From: Balanoglossus misakiensis
Lineage: Eukaryota > Hemichordata
Reading direction: 5' to 3'
Length of the DNA: 64,000 bases
Assembly (NCBI GenBank): GCA_040954595.2
Contig: CM082585.2
Coordinates: forward strand, 4,588,001 to 4,652,000
Part shown: piece by piece, positions 48,289 to 59,739 of the stretch
Position numbering within the stretch: position 1 is the stretch's first letter
Layout of the letters: each line of letters begins with the position of its first letter
Program-made: the position numbers and the translations under genes
Notes under the pieces: model-generated
Seen by the model: the letters and a program-made list of their open reading frames with translations, nothing else
What the model was told of the DNA's origin: nothing
Databases searched by the model: none

Positions 48289-48525
48289 AGGGACAAAGTC
48301 TTTCTCTCGCTGCCCTTTTCCGCTTGTAGACACGCGAGTGAAAATCTTGCCAAATAATTGGTCTGTACCATTTAATCATATATATATCCTACAGGCGGGA
48401 TGGACGTTGTATGTGGTCGAATATTGATTCACTATACATATCCACATGTAGAATAACATAAATGGTGTCTTGTATCAAACATAATTAATGGAAGAAGGGC
48501 AGCGAGAGAGAGAGACTTTGTCCCT
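48289..48525. mobile_element. TTAA-flanked family 2 MITE upstream of AMOT
   Basis: The element is 237 bp with inverted ends AGGGACAAAGTCTTTCTCTC and the matching AGGGACAAAGTCTCTCTCTC. It is flanked by TTAA (48285-48288 and 48526-48529). It has the cleanest ends of the four family members in the window. Confidence 0.8.
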
Positions 48526-48529
48526 TTAA

Positions 48530-50298
48530 CACATGAGAAAATATATCAGAAGCAGGTTTCAGCTGGAGCTTCTAATAGCTGAGACCAGAGTAACATAAAC
48601 AGGAAAAGTATTTATGTGTAACAACTCTCCATCTTGAGATCCAACCTTTCTAACGTGGATTGTATGACATTTACAAAACATTCTGAAGATACACAGTGTG
48701 TGACATGAACCACCATTGACGCTTGAAGCTGTGACGCGCGGGTGGAAAAGATAAACAGACCGTTTCCGGGGTGAAGACGCCACTACAACAGAACACAGGA
48801 TGATGTATCTTTGCAGTGACATCCCCGGTCACCTAGGGTTGACTTACAGGAAGGAAGGGTTCTTAAAACAACTACAGAACTAATAAACAGAGTTTAAGTG
48901 TGGGAATGTGACCTGATTTCATTACAGAGTACATGCATTTTCCCACCAACTGCAAAGGCTGTATTTCCATTACTATATTCCACTGTCAGTGTCACACCAT
49001 CTCTATATACTGTATGCAAAACTCCACATATTCTGTTAACTGTATAGAATTTCTGTATGGTTTTCACTCAAGTACTGAACTGTGTCTATTAGGAAAACCT
49101 GATTAGACCGGACATGATTGATAATGACAATTTTCTACACTGAAACTTACAATTTTTGACAACATACAACACTTTCCACAAAAAATGTTTTAATTGTATA
49201 GCAGCATAAGAAGATGGTTTCTGAAAGCAACGATTCTACAAGCTTAATTGCATCATATCAAACTTTTACTACTGGATATAAACTTAGTCTTGAAAAGTCT
49301 CAAAATAGCACATTCTCCACAACTAAATGTAGACTAAGTGTGTAAACAGGCAGGTATCTCTACAAGCAAAAAAAAATACAGTTTTCAACTCAACTTGGAT
49401 GACACAACAGCGAATAATGGCCAAGTGAGATAAAACACTCACATTCAGCTATGACCAATGTTACTTGACCAGTGCAGTTCCTATCCGACTGGCTCCATGA
49501 GTCAGTCGACTGAGCTATATCACAAAGAAGTCAATATCCCCTCCACCCATCTTTCAACACTACACCGTCCTAACCCCTGCCCTACTTCTATTATGCCCAG
49601 AAGCCAATCATCAAAACGGCCTTTGTTTGGCCAGCAGTCAAAGCAAATTCAGTCTCAGAAAATTAATAAATCAAATAACTCACTGTTTTGTGAAAAGACT
49701 TGGATTACAAAATTTCCACCATGATGATAGTAGCAGGCTTTGATATATGTAAAAATTACCAGTGTTTTTTCATTGTGGTTTGGGAATATAGGTAATTGAA
49801 CTGGTTAGACATGGTTTGCTTGGCGATGCAGGTATGTGAAAACCCACTTTACCTAACACCGGCATTGGACTGGTAGTTGGCTAGTTAAAACTGACCCTGC
49901 ATAGGGCTTGTGTGTGCGGGTGTGTGTTTTGTTTAGTTTTGCAACTGGCCTACGGGTGAATCTCAACTGAGGATTTGCTCACCCTTGCGATCAAGTCAGG
50001 AACCTTTAGGTAAAATCACTACAGAACCGGCTAACTACCCTCAATAAAAACATACTGTCTGCCAGAGAACAACAAAAGTCTGTAGAACAGGACAATGGAT
50101 TTCAGTTCACAGTGTTTACGTCAATCACTGCATACGTGGACATTTTCTTTTTCACACCATACAGTCAGCTAAGTATTGTTATGGAGGGTATTACATTGTA
50201 ATTGGGATTTGATTTCGTCACAAATCTTTCTTGTGCGTCATTGGTATGCCATGTGGGCTAAAAGGGCAATACTGATTGATACATCAATATGGAGGACA
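48530..50298. other. Non-coding interval
   Basis: No gene, RNA or mobile element is recognised. Reading frames here are short and lack motifs. Confidence 0.4.
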
Positions 50299-50348
50299 GC
50301 GCGACATTGCACATTTATACGATATCGGATATTTATCGTCTAGTATCG

Positions 50349-51772
50349 TCTAAAACATTAAACTAGACTGTACTTTAACAACAACTTTGCCTACTTCCCG
50401 ACTATGTCGGACCTTAGTCGGACCTCAAAAATATCCGATAGTATCGATACTATCGATACTAGAGTGTAGTATCGTCTAAAACGTTAAACTAGACTGTACT
50501 TTAACAACAACTTTGCCTGCTTCCCGACTATGTCAGACCTCAAAAATATCCGATAGTATCGATACTATCGATACTAGAGTCTAGTATCGTCTAAAACGTT
50601 AAACTAGACTTTACTTTAACAACAATTTTGCCTGCTTCCCGACTATGTCGGACCTCAAAAATATCCGATAGTATCGATACTATCGATACTAGAGTCTAGT
50701 ATCGTCTAAAACGTTAAACTAGACTTTACTTTAACAACAACTTTGCCTGCCTCCCGACTATGTCGGACCTCAAAAATATCCGATAGTATCGATACTATCG
50801 ATACTAGAGTCTAGTATCGTCTAAAACGTTAAACTAGACTGTACTTTAACAACAACTTTGCCTGCTTCCCGACTATGTCGGACCTCAAAAATATCCGATA
50901 GTATCGATACTATCGATACTAGAGTCTAGTATCGTCTAAAACGTTAAACTAGACTGTACTTTAACAACAACTTTGCCTGCTTCCCGACTATGTCGGACCT
51001 CAAAAATATCCGATAGTATCGATACTATCGATACTAGAGTGTAGTATCGTCTAAAACGTTAAACTAGACTGTACTTTAACAACAACTTTGCCTGCTTCCC
51101 GACTATGTCAGACCTCAAAAATATCCGATAGTATCGATACTATCGATACTAGAGTCTAGTATCGTCTAAAACGTTAAACTAGACTTTACTTTAACAACAA
51201 TTTTGCCTGCTTCCCGACTATGTCGGACCTCAAAAATATCCGATAGTATCGATACTAGAGTCTAGTATCGTCTAAAACGTTAAACTAGACTTTACTTTAA
51301 CAACAACTTTGCCTGCCTCCCGACTTTGTCGGACCTCAAAAATATCCGATAGTATCGATACTATCGATACTAGAGTCTAGTATCGTCTAAAACGTTAAAC
51401 TAGACTGTACTTTAACAACAACTTTGCCTGCTTCCCGACTATGTCGGACCTCAAAAATATCCGATAGTATCGATACTATCGATACTAGAGTCTAGTATCG
51501 TCTAAAACGTTAAACTAGACTGTACTTTAACAACAACTTTGCCTGCTTCCCGACTATGTCGGACCTCAAAAATATCCGATAGTATCGATACTATCGATAC
51601 TAGAGTCTAGTATCGTCTAAAACGTTAAACTAGACTGTACTTTAACAACAACTTTGCCTGCTTCCCGACTATGTCGGACCTCAAAAATATCCGATAGTAT
51701 CGATACTATCGATACTAGAGTCTAGTATCGTCTAAAACGTTAAACTGGACTTTACTTTAACAACAACTTTGC
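50349..51772 (+). repeat. Tandem array 1, about 13 units of about 117 bp
   Basis: Each unit holds a spacer (ACGTTAAACTAGACTGTACT, then CAACTTTGCCTGCTTCCCGA) and a palindrome-rich core. The core contains the perfect palindrome GATAGTATCGATACTATC followed by a second dyad around CTAGAGTCTAG. Units are nearly identical. One, near 51240, has lost a 9-bp part of the core. Confidence 0.9.
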
Positions 51773-52470
51773 CACATGTGTCCACTGATGGTTTACATGT
51801 AATGGGCGACAAGGATGTCTAGTCAAAAAAATTAGACGATACTAGACTCTAGTATCGATAGTATCGATAGTATCGGATATTTTTCTTGGTGAGCATACGA
51901 CATTTGTCCAATGATGGTTTACATGTAATGGGCGACAAGGGTGTCTAGTCAAAAAAATTAGACGATACTAGACTCTAGTATCGATAGTATCGATAGTATC
52001 GGATATTTTTCTTGGTGAGCATACGACATTTGTCCAATGATGGTTTACATGTAATGGGCGACAAGGGTGTCTAGTCAAAGAAATTAGACGATACTAGACT
52101 CTAGTATCGATAGTATCGATAGTATCGGATATTTTTCTTGGTGAGCATACGACATTTGTCCAATGATGGTTTACATGTAATGGGCGACAAGGGTGTCTAG
52201 TCAAAGAAATTAGACGATACTAGACTCTAGTATCGATAGTATCGATAGTATCGGATATTTTTCTTGGTGAGCATACGACATTTGTCCGATGATGGTTTAC
52301 ATGTAATGGGCGACAAGGGTGTCTAGTCAAAAAAATTAGACGATACTAGACTCTAGTATCGATAGTATCGATAGTATCGGATATTTTTCTTGGTGAGCAT
52401 ACGACATTTGTCCAATGATGGTTTACATGTAATGAGCGACAAGGGTGTCTAGTCAAAGAAATTAGACGAT
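51773..52470 (-). repeat. Tandem array 2, about 6 units of about 125 bp, core inverted
   Basis: The units have a different spacer (GATGGTTTACATGTAATGGG, then TTCTTGGTGAGCATACGACA). Their core of about 50 bp, read on the opposite strand, matches the array 1 core except for about one base (GATACT for GATAGT). Confidence 0.9.
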
Positions 52471-52850
52471 ACTGTGCTTTAACAACAACTTCGCCTGCTT
52501 CCCGACTATGTCAGACCTCAAAAATATCCGATAGTATCGATACTATCGATACTAGAGTCTAGTATCGTCTAAAACGTTAAAGTAGACTGTACTTTAACAA
52601 CAACTTTGCCTGCTTCCCGACTATGTCGGACCTAAAAAATATCCGATAGTATCGATACTATCGATACTAGAGTCTAGTATCGTCTAAAAACGTTAAATTA
52701 GACTGTACTTTAACAACAATTTGCCTGCTTCCTGACTATGTCGGACCTCAAAAATATCCGATAGTATCGATACTATCGATACTAGAGTCTAGTATCGTCT
52801 AAAACGTTAAAGTAGACTGTACTTAAACAACAACTTTCAAATTAGACGAT
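52471..52850 (+). repeat. Tandem array 3, about 3 units of the array 1 type
   Basis: The spacer and core are the same as in array 1, back in the original orientation. A degenerate stretch leads into the right terminal repeat. The overall order is forward, reverse, forward. Confidence 0.85.
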
Positions 52851-52999
52851 ACTAGACGATATTTTTCTTGGTGAACATGCCATGGTCGGCACAGGTCCAG
52901 TGAAATAAATTAGACGATACTGGAGAATATAAGCGATATTTTCTAGTGTCGATACTAGACGATAAATATCCGATATCGTATAAATGTGCAATGTCGCGC

Positions 53000-55900
53000 C
53001 TTCATGTCAATATGACTGCAGCTTACGTATCTTTTGACAGTTTCATCTTTTCCATTGTCAGTATATACGCATTATAACATATGTTCCAGTAAGCTTTGTA
53101 TGAATTTCAGATAAACAATGTCTTCATATGTGTTCATAAAAATAACAAAATATGAAATAAAATGACATCTGAGCAGTATCACATTTTCTGGTGGTTAATA
53201 CTGGGGAACCGAGAATACTGTAATGTTTTCGATTTTTTTCTGTAGTTTTGCATGTCTAACCACTGAATAGCTAGCTGCATGCTTTCATGAAAAACTGCAT
53301 AAACTAAGAAGTTAATCCTTAATCGTGTGTAGAAGTTTTCTCCTTGTAATTTTTTTGTATGCGTCAGTTTAGGCCTTGAACTTCCCAGCCATGCCTAGTA
53401 GATGACTGGAAGGCAACAGATTCCTAACCTTGCAAAGTGGTTTTATCTTATCAGATCTGAGACAAATTGAACAAATATTTGAAGAACAAAAAAACACCTG
53501 CCTCTAGTTTGGGTATAAAATAACAATGCAGCAAAAAAGGTGACCTGGAAATATACCCAACTAACATAACCGACAACTTAGCAAGTTAATTTTGTAATAA
53601 TGTTATGCTAACACTTTGAACCAGCATGTACATACTATACTGTGCGTGAAAATTATATAGTTTTGTGTACTATCATGAACTATGCATTTGTTTGAAATGT
53701 TGCTGATAAATGTACACAGAATCTGCAGGCTATCTTACCTACAGCCTATCACAACCTCCCTGTCTCATCATATCTCTAAAATAGTCTTCTAAGGAACAGG
53801 TAGCTGCAAGTTATTTGAGTACAAATACCTGGCCTAAGTCCATTCTTGACATAAACCCCTACATCGCGCATTCCAATGCCTGGTAATCTTGATCAAAACA
53901 AATATAGATTTATGGACACAAAAACCACGGCGAAGGCCGTGTAAACTGCACGCCACCATGAAATTCTTGTACAGTTTACTTGCTTCGAACATGCTTCGAA
54001 TAGCAACCTTGTACTGACTTGTCAGACAGCGGAGTTCTGTTAGAGTTCAGATGTTTAACTGCGTGGGCATTATTGCAATCAGTAAGAATCCCTAACCCTA
54101 AACACCGCAAACATTTTGAGCCCGAGTACTTTATCGTCCGAGCATATCGCGCCTTCTTCTGTTACGCCTGCAAAAAAAGGGTTGCGCTGAAATTACACTC
54201 CGCTGAAAGGCTCGCCCCAAAACAACAAAACCAAAACAGAGAGACACCCCGCAACGTGCCCCTAATCACGCACCAAAACACCATTGTCAACGCAGTAAAC
54301 CTTACAATATTCCAACTGCATGTATTTCAGTCCAAACTCACGCTGGCTCTCATAGCATACCTCGAATTCTGAGCGTTTCTCCAGATCACATTCTTAATTA
54401 AATAACACCAGTAACAAGAAACTCTTGCTAAATTCGCCCCCCTAAACAGAGAATATCTGACCAACGATCTCGTCATCGACAGTGTAAACGGTGTCACTCC
54501 CCCGAAAATACCCACGACAAAAGCGAGTGTAAATTTGTCAACATTGTGGGTAATTAGCAAGTAGTCGAACGCGCCTGAAACTTACAATGCCGGAAGGCGA
54601 GAAATAATCGCGCTTGAAACATACATTTCCGTTCTAAAAAGCACTTCCTTCTAAGACGCTAGAATTATTAAAGGGAAGGGCTAGTAGGCGTACAAGAATT
54701 ATTAGACGCGAGGCGTTTTTGTCCACTGAACTGTGTGGGTCCACTGTACATGTATAAACATGGGGTACGAATTCCACATGGCGAACGCGTTGCTACTGTA
54801 ATACCGCCATTTGCATGGCGTTTAGGTTTTAGAAATCGGTCGGTAATCAGTGGTTAGCGAGCCGATCGGGGTTTAATGCCGACCGTGTGATTAACAGGGT
54901 CAAGTTTCAGAAACGGGGAACTGACCAACGAACAAGGGAAAATCGTGAGTAAGAGCGTACATAAGGGGAACCGCATTCTTGAGTGTTTAGGGCCCACTGA
55001 TGAAAGTGAATCGCATCACAACAATAGAGATCGCGCAGTTGGTCAATATGTGGAAGAAACGCACAAAAGAAACGCGCTGAATATTAAGGCAAACACGCCC
55101 CAAATTCGCCACTTCAAGACTTTAAAAAACCGTCTCCCGAAGACACACTATTTCGACTACGTACCTCTTTGATAACTTACGTTCCTAATGGCGGGAAAGC
55201 GGACAGCACATATATGGTGAGAGCGCAACAACCACAAGTAATGTCCTATGAGTCAATTATGCACTGGAGGAAAGCTAACGGCGAACAAAACACGATGTCG
55301 CTCTGCTATGCCAGGAATTTTAAAAAGTCGATCTACACAAAGATCAAAAAAGACCGCCCACACGACCGAACCACTTTGCCCGCGGGGTGGATAGATCTCG
55401 TACGTCCCTAAATCTCGTGTGCATTTCATTCAACGTGGCTTTTATACCCAAAGTTAGTAGCGTACGCGTGGCAAATTTATACACATGTAATTTGTGGTTT
55501 CTTTCTAAGAAACACATGTAAGCCCCTGCGTATTATAAGATGGCGAGATGGTGAGAACTTAAACACAGCGGAGAGTAAAACGCGTAAATTCCAAAGGAAA
55601 TGGGAAGGTTACAGCTAACAAAACGACTCATTTGTTTCGCATTGCCCTCCATCGACAAACGCAGTATTCCACACACGAGTGACTCACTAGTTAAAATTTT
55701 GGCTCTTCGGAGGAGAACGTTGACCCACTTCAAATTATATAGGCCTATATATTTATTTTAAAATATTTTTTTTTTAATTTTTATCAGGGTCGTAATTACT
55801 TTTTTTTCCGCGGCCGATTCATACCGATTTTAGATTCGTACATTTTGGCCTACTGGGAGTCGAGTACTGCAGGTAGGGCGTAGGCCTAGTGTTGTAATTT

Positions 55901-57193
55901 GTCGAAACTTGGCACTGAAAACTAGCATGTCGAGTCCGTAGACTTATCAGAAACCGTTTTAACATTTCAAGTTGCAAACTGGAATTCCGAAAATGAAATG
56001 ATTTATTTTAGAGTCAATAATTTACTATGCGTGCTTTGAATTTGTTCGAACCACCGCCAAATACTAATTTCTCTGCGTTTCACAACAAATATCCCGAGCC
56101 AGGCTGATCTGGTCACTTTATACTAAATATATCAAACAAATCACAAATATATTGGAGACATGTACTGTTAACCTTGAAATGATAATATAGGCGGACACCG
56201 GGACACACAGTGCGCACTGGCGTGTAACAATTTTCATTGGTACTCTGCAGACCAGACTAATCCACAACCTTGTAAAAGTTGAAGGCCAAATCTCGTACAC
56301 GGTATTTAAATGCAAATTCGTGAAATGACGACATATTTTGTAGATTTTTTTCTAATCCTGGTCTTTTTTCCGTGTGGCGATAGCTACCTCAATGAATATA
56401 TGCAAGTGTATACCCCCATACATTACAGTACCTTGTTGGTGACTTTTGTAAGACGTGATCAGCGAAATCGTAACATGTCTTTTGTTAGTCCACATTTCTA
56501 CAGCCCTATTGTTCTGTAAGGGCTTACGAGCACACCTATACAATATAAAACATGGCTGGTATGCGGGGTGTTCATTCTGACCTCTCTAAATAGTCTAAGA
56601 AAAATCCCAGAGAGAAAAATGTTCAACCAGATGCCAAAATAGACAAAAGAAACTGTGCGACGAGACCTTGACTCAAGAGAGCCCCGTGTATATATTGGGG
56701 AGGAGGCGCCGATTGAAGATTTTTGAATACTTGAACTTTTGAATTCCAAGAACTTTTTGAAGTCTACACTGTACGATGAAGTAGAAATGAAGATTTCGGA
56801 TGTAAGCTTGCTGACGTAAAACACGGTAAATCGACCCCCATGTCCCCTGGGTGTTTGGTTTCGTGGCCACAGGGAAATCGAATTGCCCTCTGAATTGACC
56901 TGGCATAGTTGACACGCCTTGAATATTTCCCTTTCAGCTCCTTTCACGCAGCGTTTCCACTCCCATGCACATCGTCGCACGTACAACACGCGGTACCCAG
57001 TACCTGAGCTGTGTCAATGAACGCCGCCGAGGGCGCACTACTATACTAACCCACAGGATTTCAAAAAAATCGCGTAATTCAAGAAGTCAGCAATTACGCG
57101 ATGTTTTGGTGTATTCCAATTATTAGCTCATAGTTGTAAGGTACGAGTATATTCATCCCAGTTCAAATAATAATTAAAAATTCGCCCTTATAC
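53000..57193. other. Mostly non-coding interval between the satellite element and the 22-mer gene family
   Basis: No confident gene. Frames at 54019-54372, 54945-55172 and 55169-55411 have no recognisable motif. One weak retroelement-like frame is listed separately (56498-56989). Confidence 0.4.
56498..56989 (-). pseudogene. Possible LTR-retroelement integrase fragment
   Basis: A 163-codon - strand frame begins with KGAEREIFKACQLCQVNSEG and WPRNQTPRG. This order resembles the CxxC zinc-binding end of Gypsy-type integrases followed by the WP..PW linker. The catalytic region is not in frame; a different frame (FYFIVQ...) may continue it, which would mean a frameshift. This is a weak similarity by eye and could be coincidence. 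Confidence 0.25.
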
Positions 57194-57202
57194 ATGTACA
57201 CG

Positions 57203-57208
57203 TATAAA
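57203..57208 (+). promoter_or_regulatory. TATAAA before family gene 1
   Basis: TATAAA lies 27 nt before the ATG at 57230 and about 175 nt before the conserved start at 57383. Genes 2 and 3 have TATATAT boxes about 40 nt before their upstream ATG (59545 and 62321). Core-promoter use is inference. Confidence 0.35.
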
Positions 57209-57229
57209 GAAATCGCGCGTTACTTTCTC

Positions 57230-57382
57230 ATGGTGGACGCGACAGAATCATTCTATGACAAAGGCATTATAATTGCCATGACAACGATCTCCACTGTCGG
57301 TATCAAGCAGTCTTTGTTCCACGCTTCAACAGCGAGTATTGGTGTTTACTACAAGCATGGTTCTTACAGAAAAGTAACCAAA
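57230..57382 (+). other. In-frame N-terminal extension of gene 1 (uORF equivalent)
   Basis: This stretch reads MVDATESFYDKGIIIAMTTI and on to the main ATG without a stop. Genes 2 and 3 carry the same frame, but it ends at TGA 13 bases before their main ATG. Here that codon is AGA. Whether it is translated is unknown. Confidence 0.5.
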
Positions 57383-58213
57383 ATGGGACTGTTAAGTCTA
57401 ATCTTCGCTCTAGCAGCCAACTTTGCAAGTGCAGTATATGGTTGGGTGCATTCTGTACCTATCGTTGGAGCATATTTGACAACTTTTGATGAGTTCTTCT
57501 TGAGAATTTGTGAAGTTCCAATCGTAGTTCGTGTTCGCCGTGCCGTCAAAGTCATTTGGGACTTGTATCTGACCATGATGAAAGTTGTATTATTCATCGT
57601 TTTCTGGCCGATTTGTGTCCCTGTTTGGATCGTTAGGAAACTGATCACCAGACAACGAGGCGCGGACTTGGAGGATGCGGCTGACACAGGACTGGTCAAT
57701 CGTCTCACATCCGCGCTGAGACGTTTTGTCGTCAGTCTACCAGTGGTCGGACCAGTAATTGTCTGGGTGGGAAATGCCACTCCACGTTTTGTACAAGTCG
57801 TCCGAGTCATCGTTCGGATTTTCTTAAATCCAAGCGAGTTCATCGAAAAGATAGAAACTTTTGACGCCAGACTCGTTGAATTAGAAGAGAGTGTTGCAGA
57901 CTCTTCCGAGAAACTGGCCGAGGTGAAACGTGATGTGTCCAACGAATGCAGGGAAATCGTCGAGCGACACTCTCAAGACGTGGACAGACGTCTCGAAGAA
58001 ATTCACCGCGTCGCATCGCAAGTACCATCACCAAGCTGCATTTCACCATCCGCGGGAAACAACCCGACCTCTGCTGTGGAGAGCTATGACTACGAGTCGG
58101 AAGGCGACGCTGCAGAACCACTGCACGTTCAAGTACAGGGGAATGCTGCCAACTCACGCCCTACCGTTCCTGGACTAGCGACCGCCAAGAGATGGTTTTT
58201 CGCTCGAAAGTGA
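57383..58213 (+). CDS. Unrecognised membrane/22-mer repeat protein, gene 1
   Basis: I do not recognise this family. The 276-residue product starts MGLLSLIFALAANF. Residues 1-135 hold several long hydrophobic stretches (the start; MMKVVLFIVFWPICVPVWIV near 67-86; VVSLPVVGPVIVWVG near 114-128), so it is probably membrane-inserted. Residues about 140-215 form a charged helix (FDARLVELEESVADSSEKL) with one copy of the 22-residue repeat (VKRDVSNEC...RHSQDV). A gene-1-specific acidic insert (YDYESEGDAAE) and the shared tail GLATAKRWFFARK follow. It is intronless, with AATAAA at 58314. The frame is open upstream to 57194, and an extended start at 57230 is possible. I chose 57383 because it is the start shared by all three genes. 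Confidence 0.8.
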   Translation: MGLLSLIFALAANFASAVYGWVHSVPIVGAYLTTFDEFFLRICEVPIVVRVRRAVKVIWDLYLTMMKVVLFIVFWPICVPVWIVRKLITRQRGADLEDAADTGLVNRLTSALRRFVVSLPVVGPVIVWVGNATPRFVQVVRVIVRIFLNPSEFIEKIETFDARLVELEESVADSSEKLAEVKRDVSNECREIVERHSQDVDRRLEEIHRVASQVPSPSCISPSAGNNPTSAVESYDYESEGDAAEPLHVQVQGNAANSRPTVPGLATAKRWFFARK

Positions 58214-59230
58214 GCTGGGACGAACCCGTACAGTGTATATCTTTAAAACTCAAAGTACAGACAATGATACTTATCATACATTGTCTGTATTGTGATCATC
58301 TTTTTGTTAATTAAATAAAACTTGTAATTTCACATCCCATTGTATTAGTGATTCTTTCTGCGGCCATTATAAACCTGAAGAGACAGTCAGATGTGAAAAG
58401 TTATGATACGTCCATACTGTTAGGGATGTACGCGCAGAACATAAACTGGAAAACTGCGCGCATTCACCTTTTCCATAGGATTACATTGAGAATAGCTAGA
58501 AAGCTCACTTCTACTATTGTCACTTTCGTGAATTTTTTCACATAGTTTAGTCCAGTAAATATAAATTCATAGGTCAAATAAAATAGTATGGTCATCGCGC
58601 TATACTGCACGATAAATTTCGCAAAATATTTTGCCCATAGAGTAACCATTTGGTGAAAAATGCTGACCCAGCAGTTTTCTTCAATTATCGACTAAATTCA
58701 CGGCCTTGTATTTTGAAAACAAGCGCGATATATGCACCGTGTCAATGTTGACATGACTTCATGCAGCAATATATTTGTTGTGAGATAGTATACTACAGAT
58801 CCCAGAGCATTGACACGCGAGATGTGTTCGCTTTGATTTGTAGTAACTGCGTGTATGGAAGACAGAACATCAGTATGAAATGTTGCACCCAAAGTATGGA
58901 ATAATTTACAATGCTATATTAGCCATTTATTCCTTTTATGGATATATGTAAATTGGCGGTGACTATGTACATGTACCTATACTAATATTTGTGCTAAAGC
59001 AAGAAGTATAGTAAGCCCTAGATAATTTTCCCCTCAATATAAATGTGTGCATCCCCAAATACAGCTGCCCACGCACAACTTCATTGGGCGAAATTTTTCA
59101 AGAGACAGCAGAAAGTACCTGTGGCGAGAATGCAACATGTGGCTGACCAATTTTAGTGTGCGCCTGCCATTTTGCAGAACTTGAACGTCGACTACATCGA
59201 ACCATGTGCCAACTAATGCATGTTGAAGTT
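58214..59230. other. Spacer between genes 1 and 2
   Basis: Apart from the hairpin and poly(A) signal, I see no gene. It is AT-rich, with no match to the spacer between genes 2 and 3. Confidence 0.4.
58257..58288 (+). promoter_or_regulatory. 3' UTR hairpin, gene 1
   Basis: ACAGACAATG pairs with CATTGTCTGT around a 12-nt loop, 44 nt after the stop and before AATAAA (58314-58319). The stem is kept in genes 2 and 3 while the loop has changed. Confidence 0.7.
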
Positions 59231-59586
59231 TACTATCATTATATCAAGTGCACTCGGTATTAAATGACAGAAATAATTATGGAGTCCAAGTTTTAATTCG
59301 CGTTAGAACACTGAGCTATACGTTATTACACCAGCGGTACATCCGTTTCGGCTTTGTTTGGTTTAACTTCCCCCCCCCCCCCTTTTTTTCTGGGCTAAAT
59401 TTATAAAAATCAGACTGGTATCAATACAATAATGAATATTTAGATGGGGGGGGGGCTAAATAAATGAAATGCCTTAAAAAAAATTCTCGTATACCATGTA
59501 CGTTATATCGACAAATGAAAACTGTCCAAATCTCGAGTTCTTGGTATATATGCTAATTTCTGATAAGCTTCTCGCGTTACTTTCTA

Positions 59587-59727
59587 ATGACGGGCGCGTC
59601 AGAATCATTCCATGACAAAGGCATTCTAATTGCCATGACAACGATCTCCACTGTCGACATCAAGCAGTCTTTGTTCTACGTTTCAACAGCGAGCATTGGT
59701 GTTTACTACACGCATGTTTCTTACTGA
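59587..59727 (+). CDS. Upstream ORF of gene 2 (46 codons)
   Basis: The ORF reads MTGASESFHDKGILIAMTTI and on to HVSY, then TGA at 59725. It is in the same frame as, and 12 nt before, the main ATG at 59740. A TATATAT box about 40 nt upstream would place the TSS just before it. It matches the in-frame extension of gene 1 and the uORF of gene 3 (62363-62503). Confidence 0.45.
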   Translation: MTGASESFHDKGILIAMTTISTVDIKQSLFYVSTASIGVYYTHVSY

Positions 59728-59739
59728 AAAGTAACCAAA

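Larger units (their letters stand above)
50299..52999. mobile_element. Satellite-filled foldback element with perfect 50-bp TIRs
   Basis: Left end 50299-50348 and right end 52950-52999 are exact reverse complements over 50 bp (outer end GCGCGACATTGCACATTTAT). Almost all the interior is three tandem arrays described separately. No protein is encoded and no clear target duplication is visible. Tandem repeats inside inverted ends recall Drosophila FB/Galileo and sea urchin TU foldback elements; that comparison is inference. Confidence 0.8.

Noticed and set aside
50349-52850. Direct repeats with spacers resembling a CRISPR array
   Set aside because: The units are nearly identical throughout, with no unique spacers. 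The genome is eukaryotic and the array sits inside terminal inverted repeats.
54019-55411. Frames of 117, 75 and 80 codons as possible genes
   Set aside because: They show no family motif, splice pattern or repeated occurrence. Their lengths are compatible with chance.
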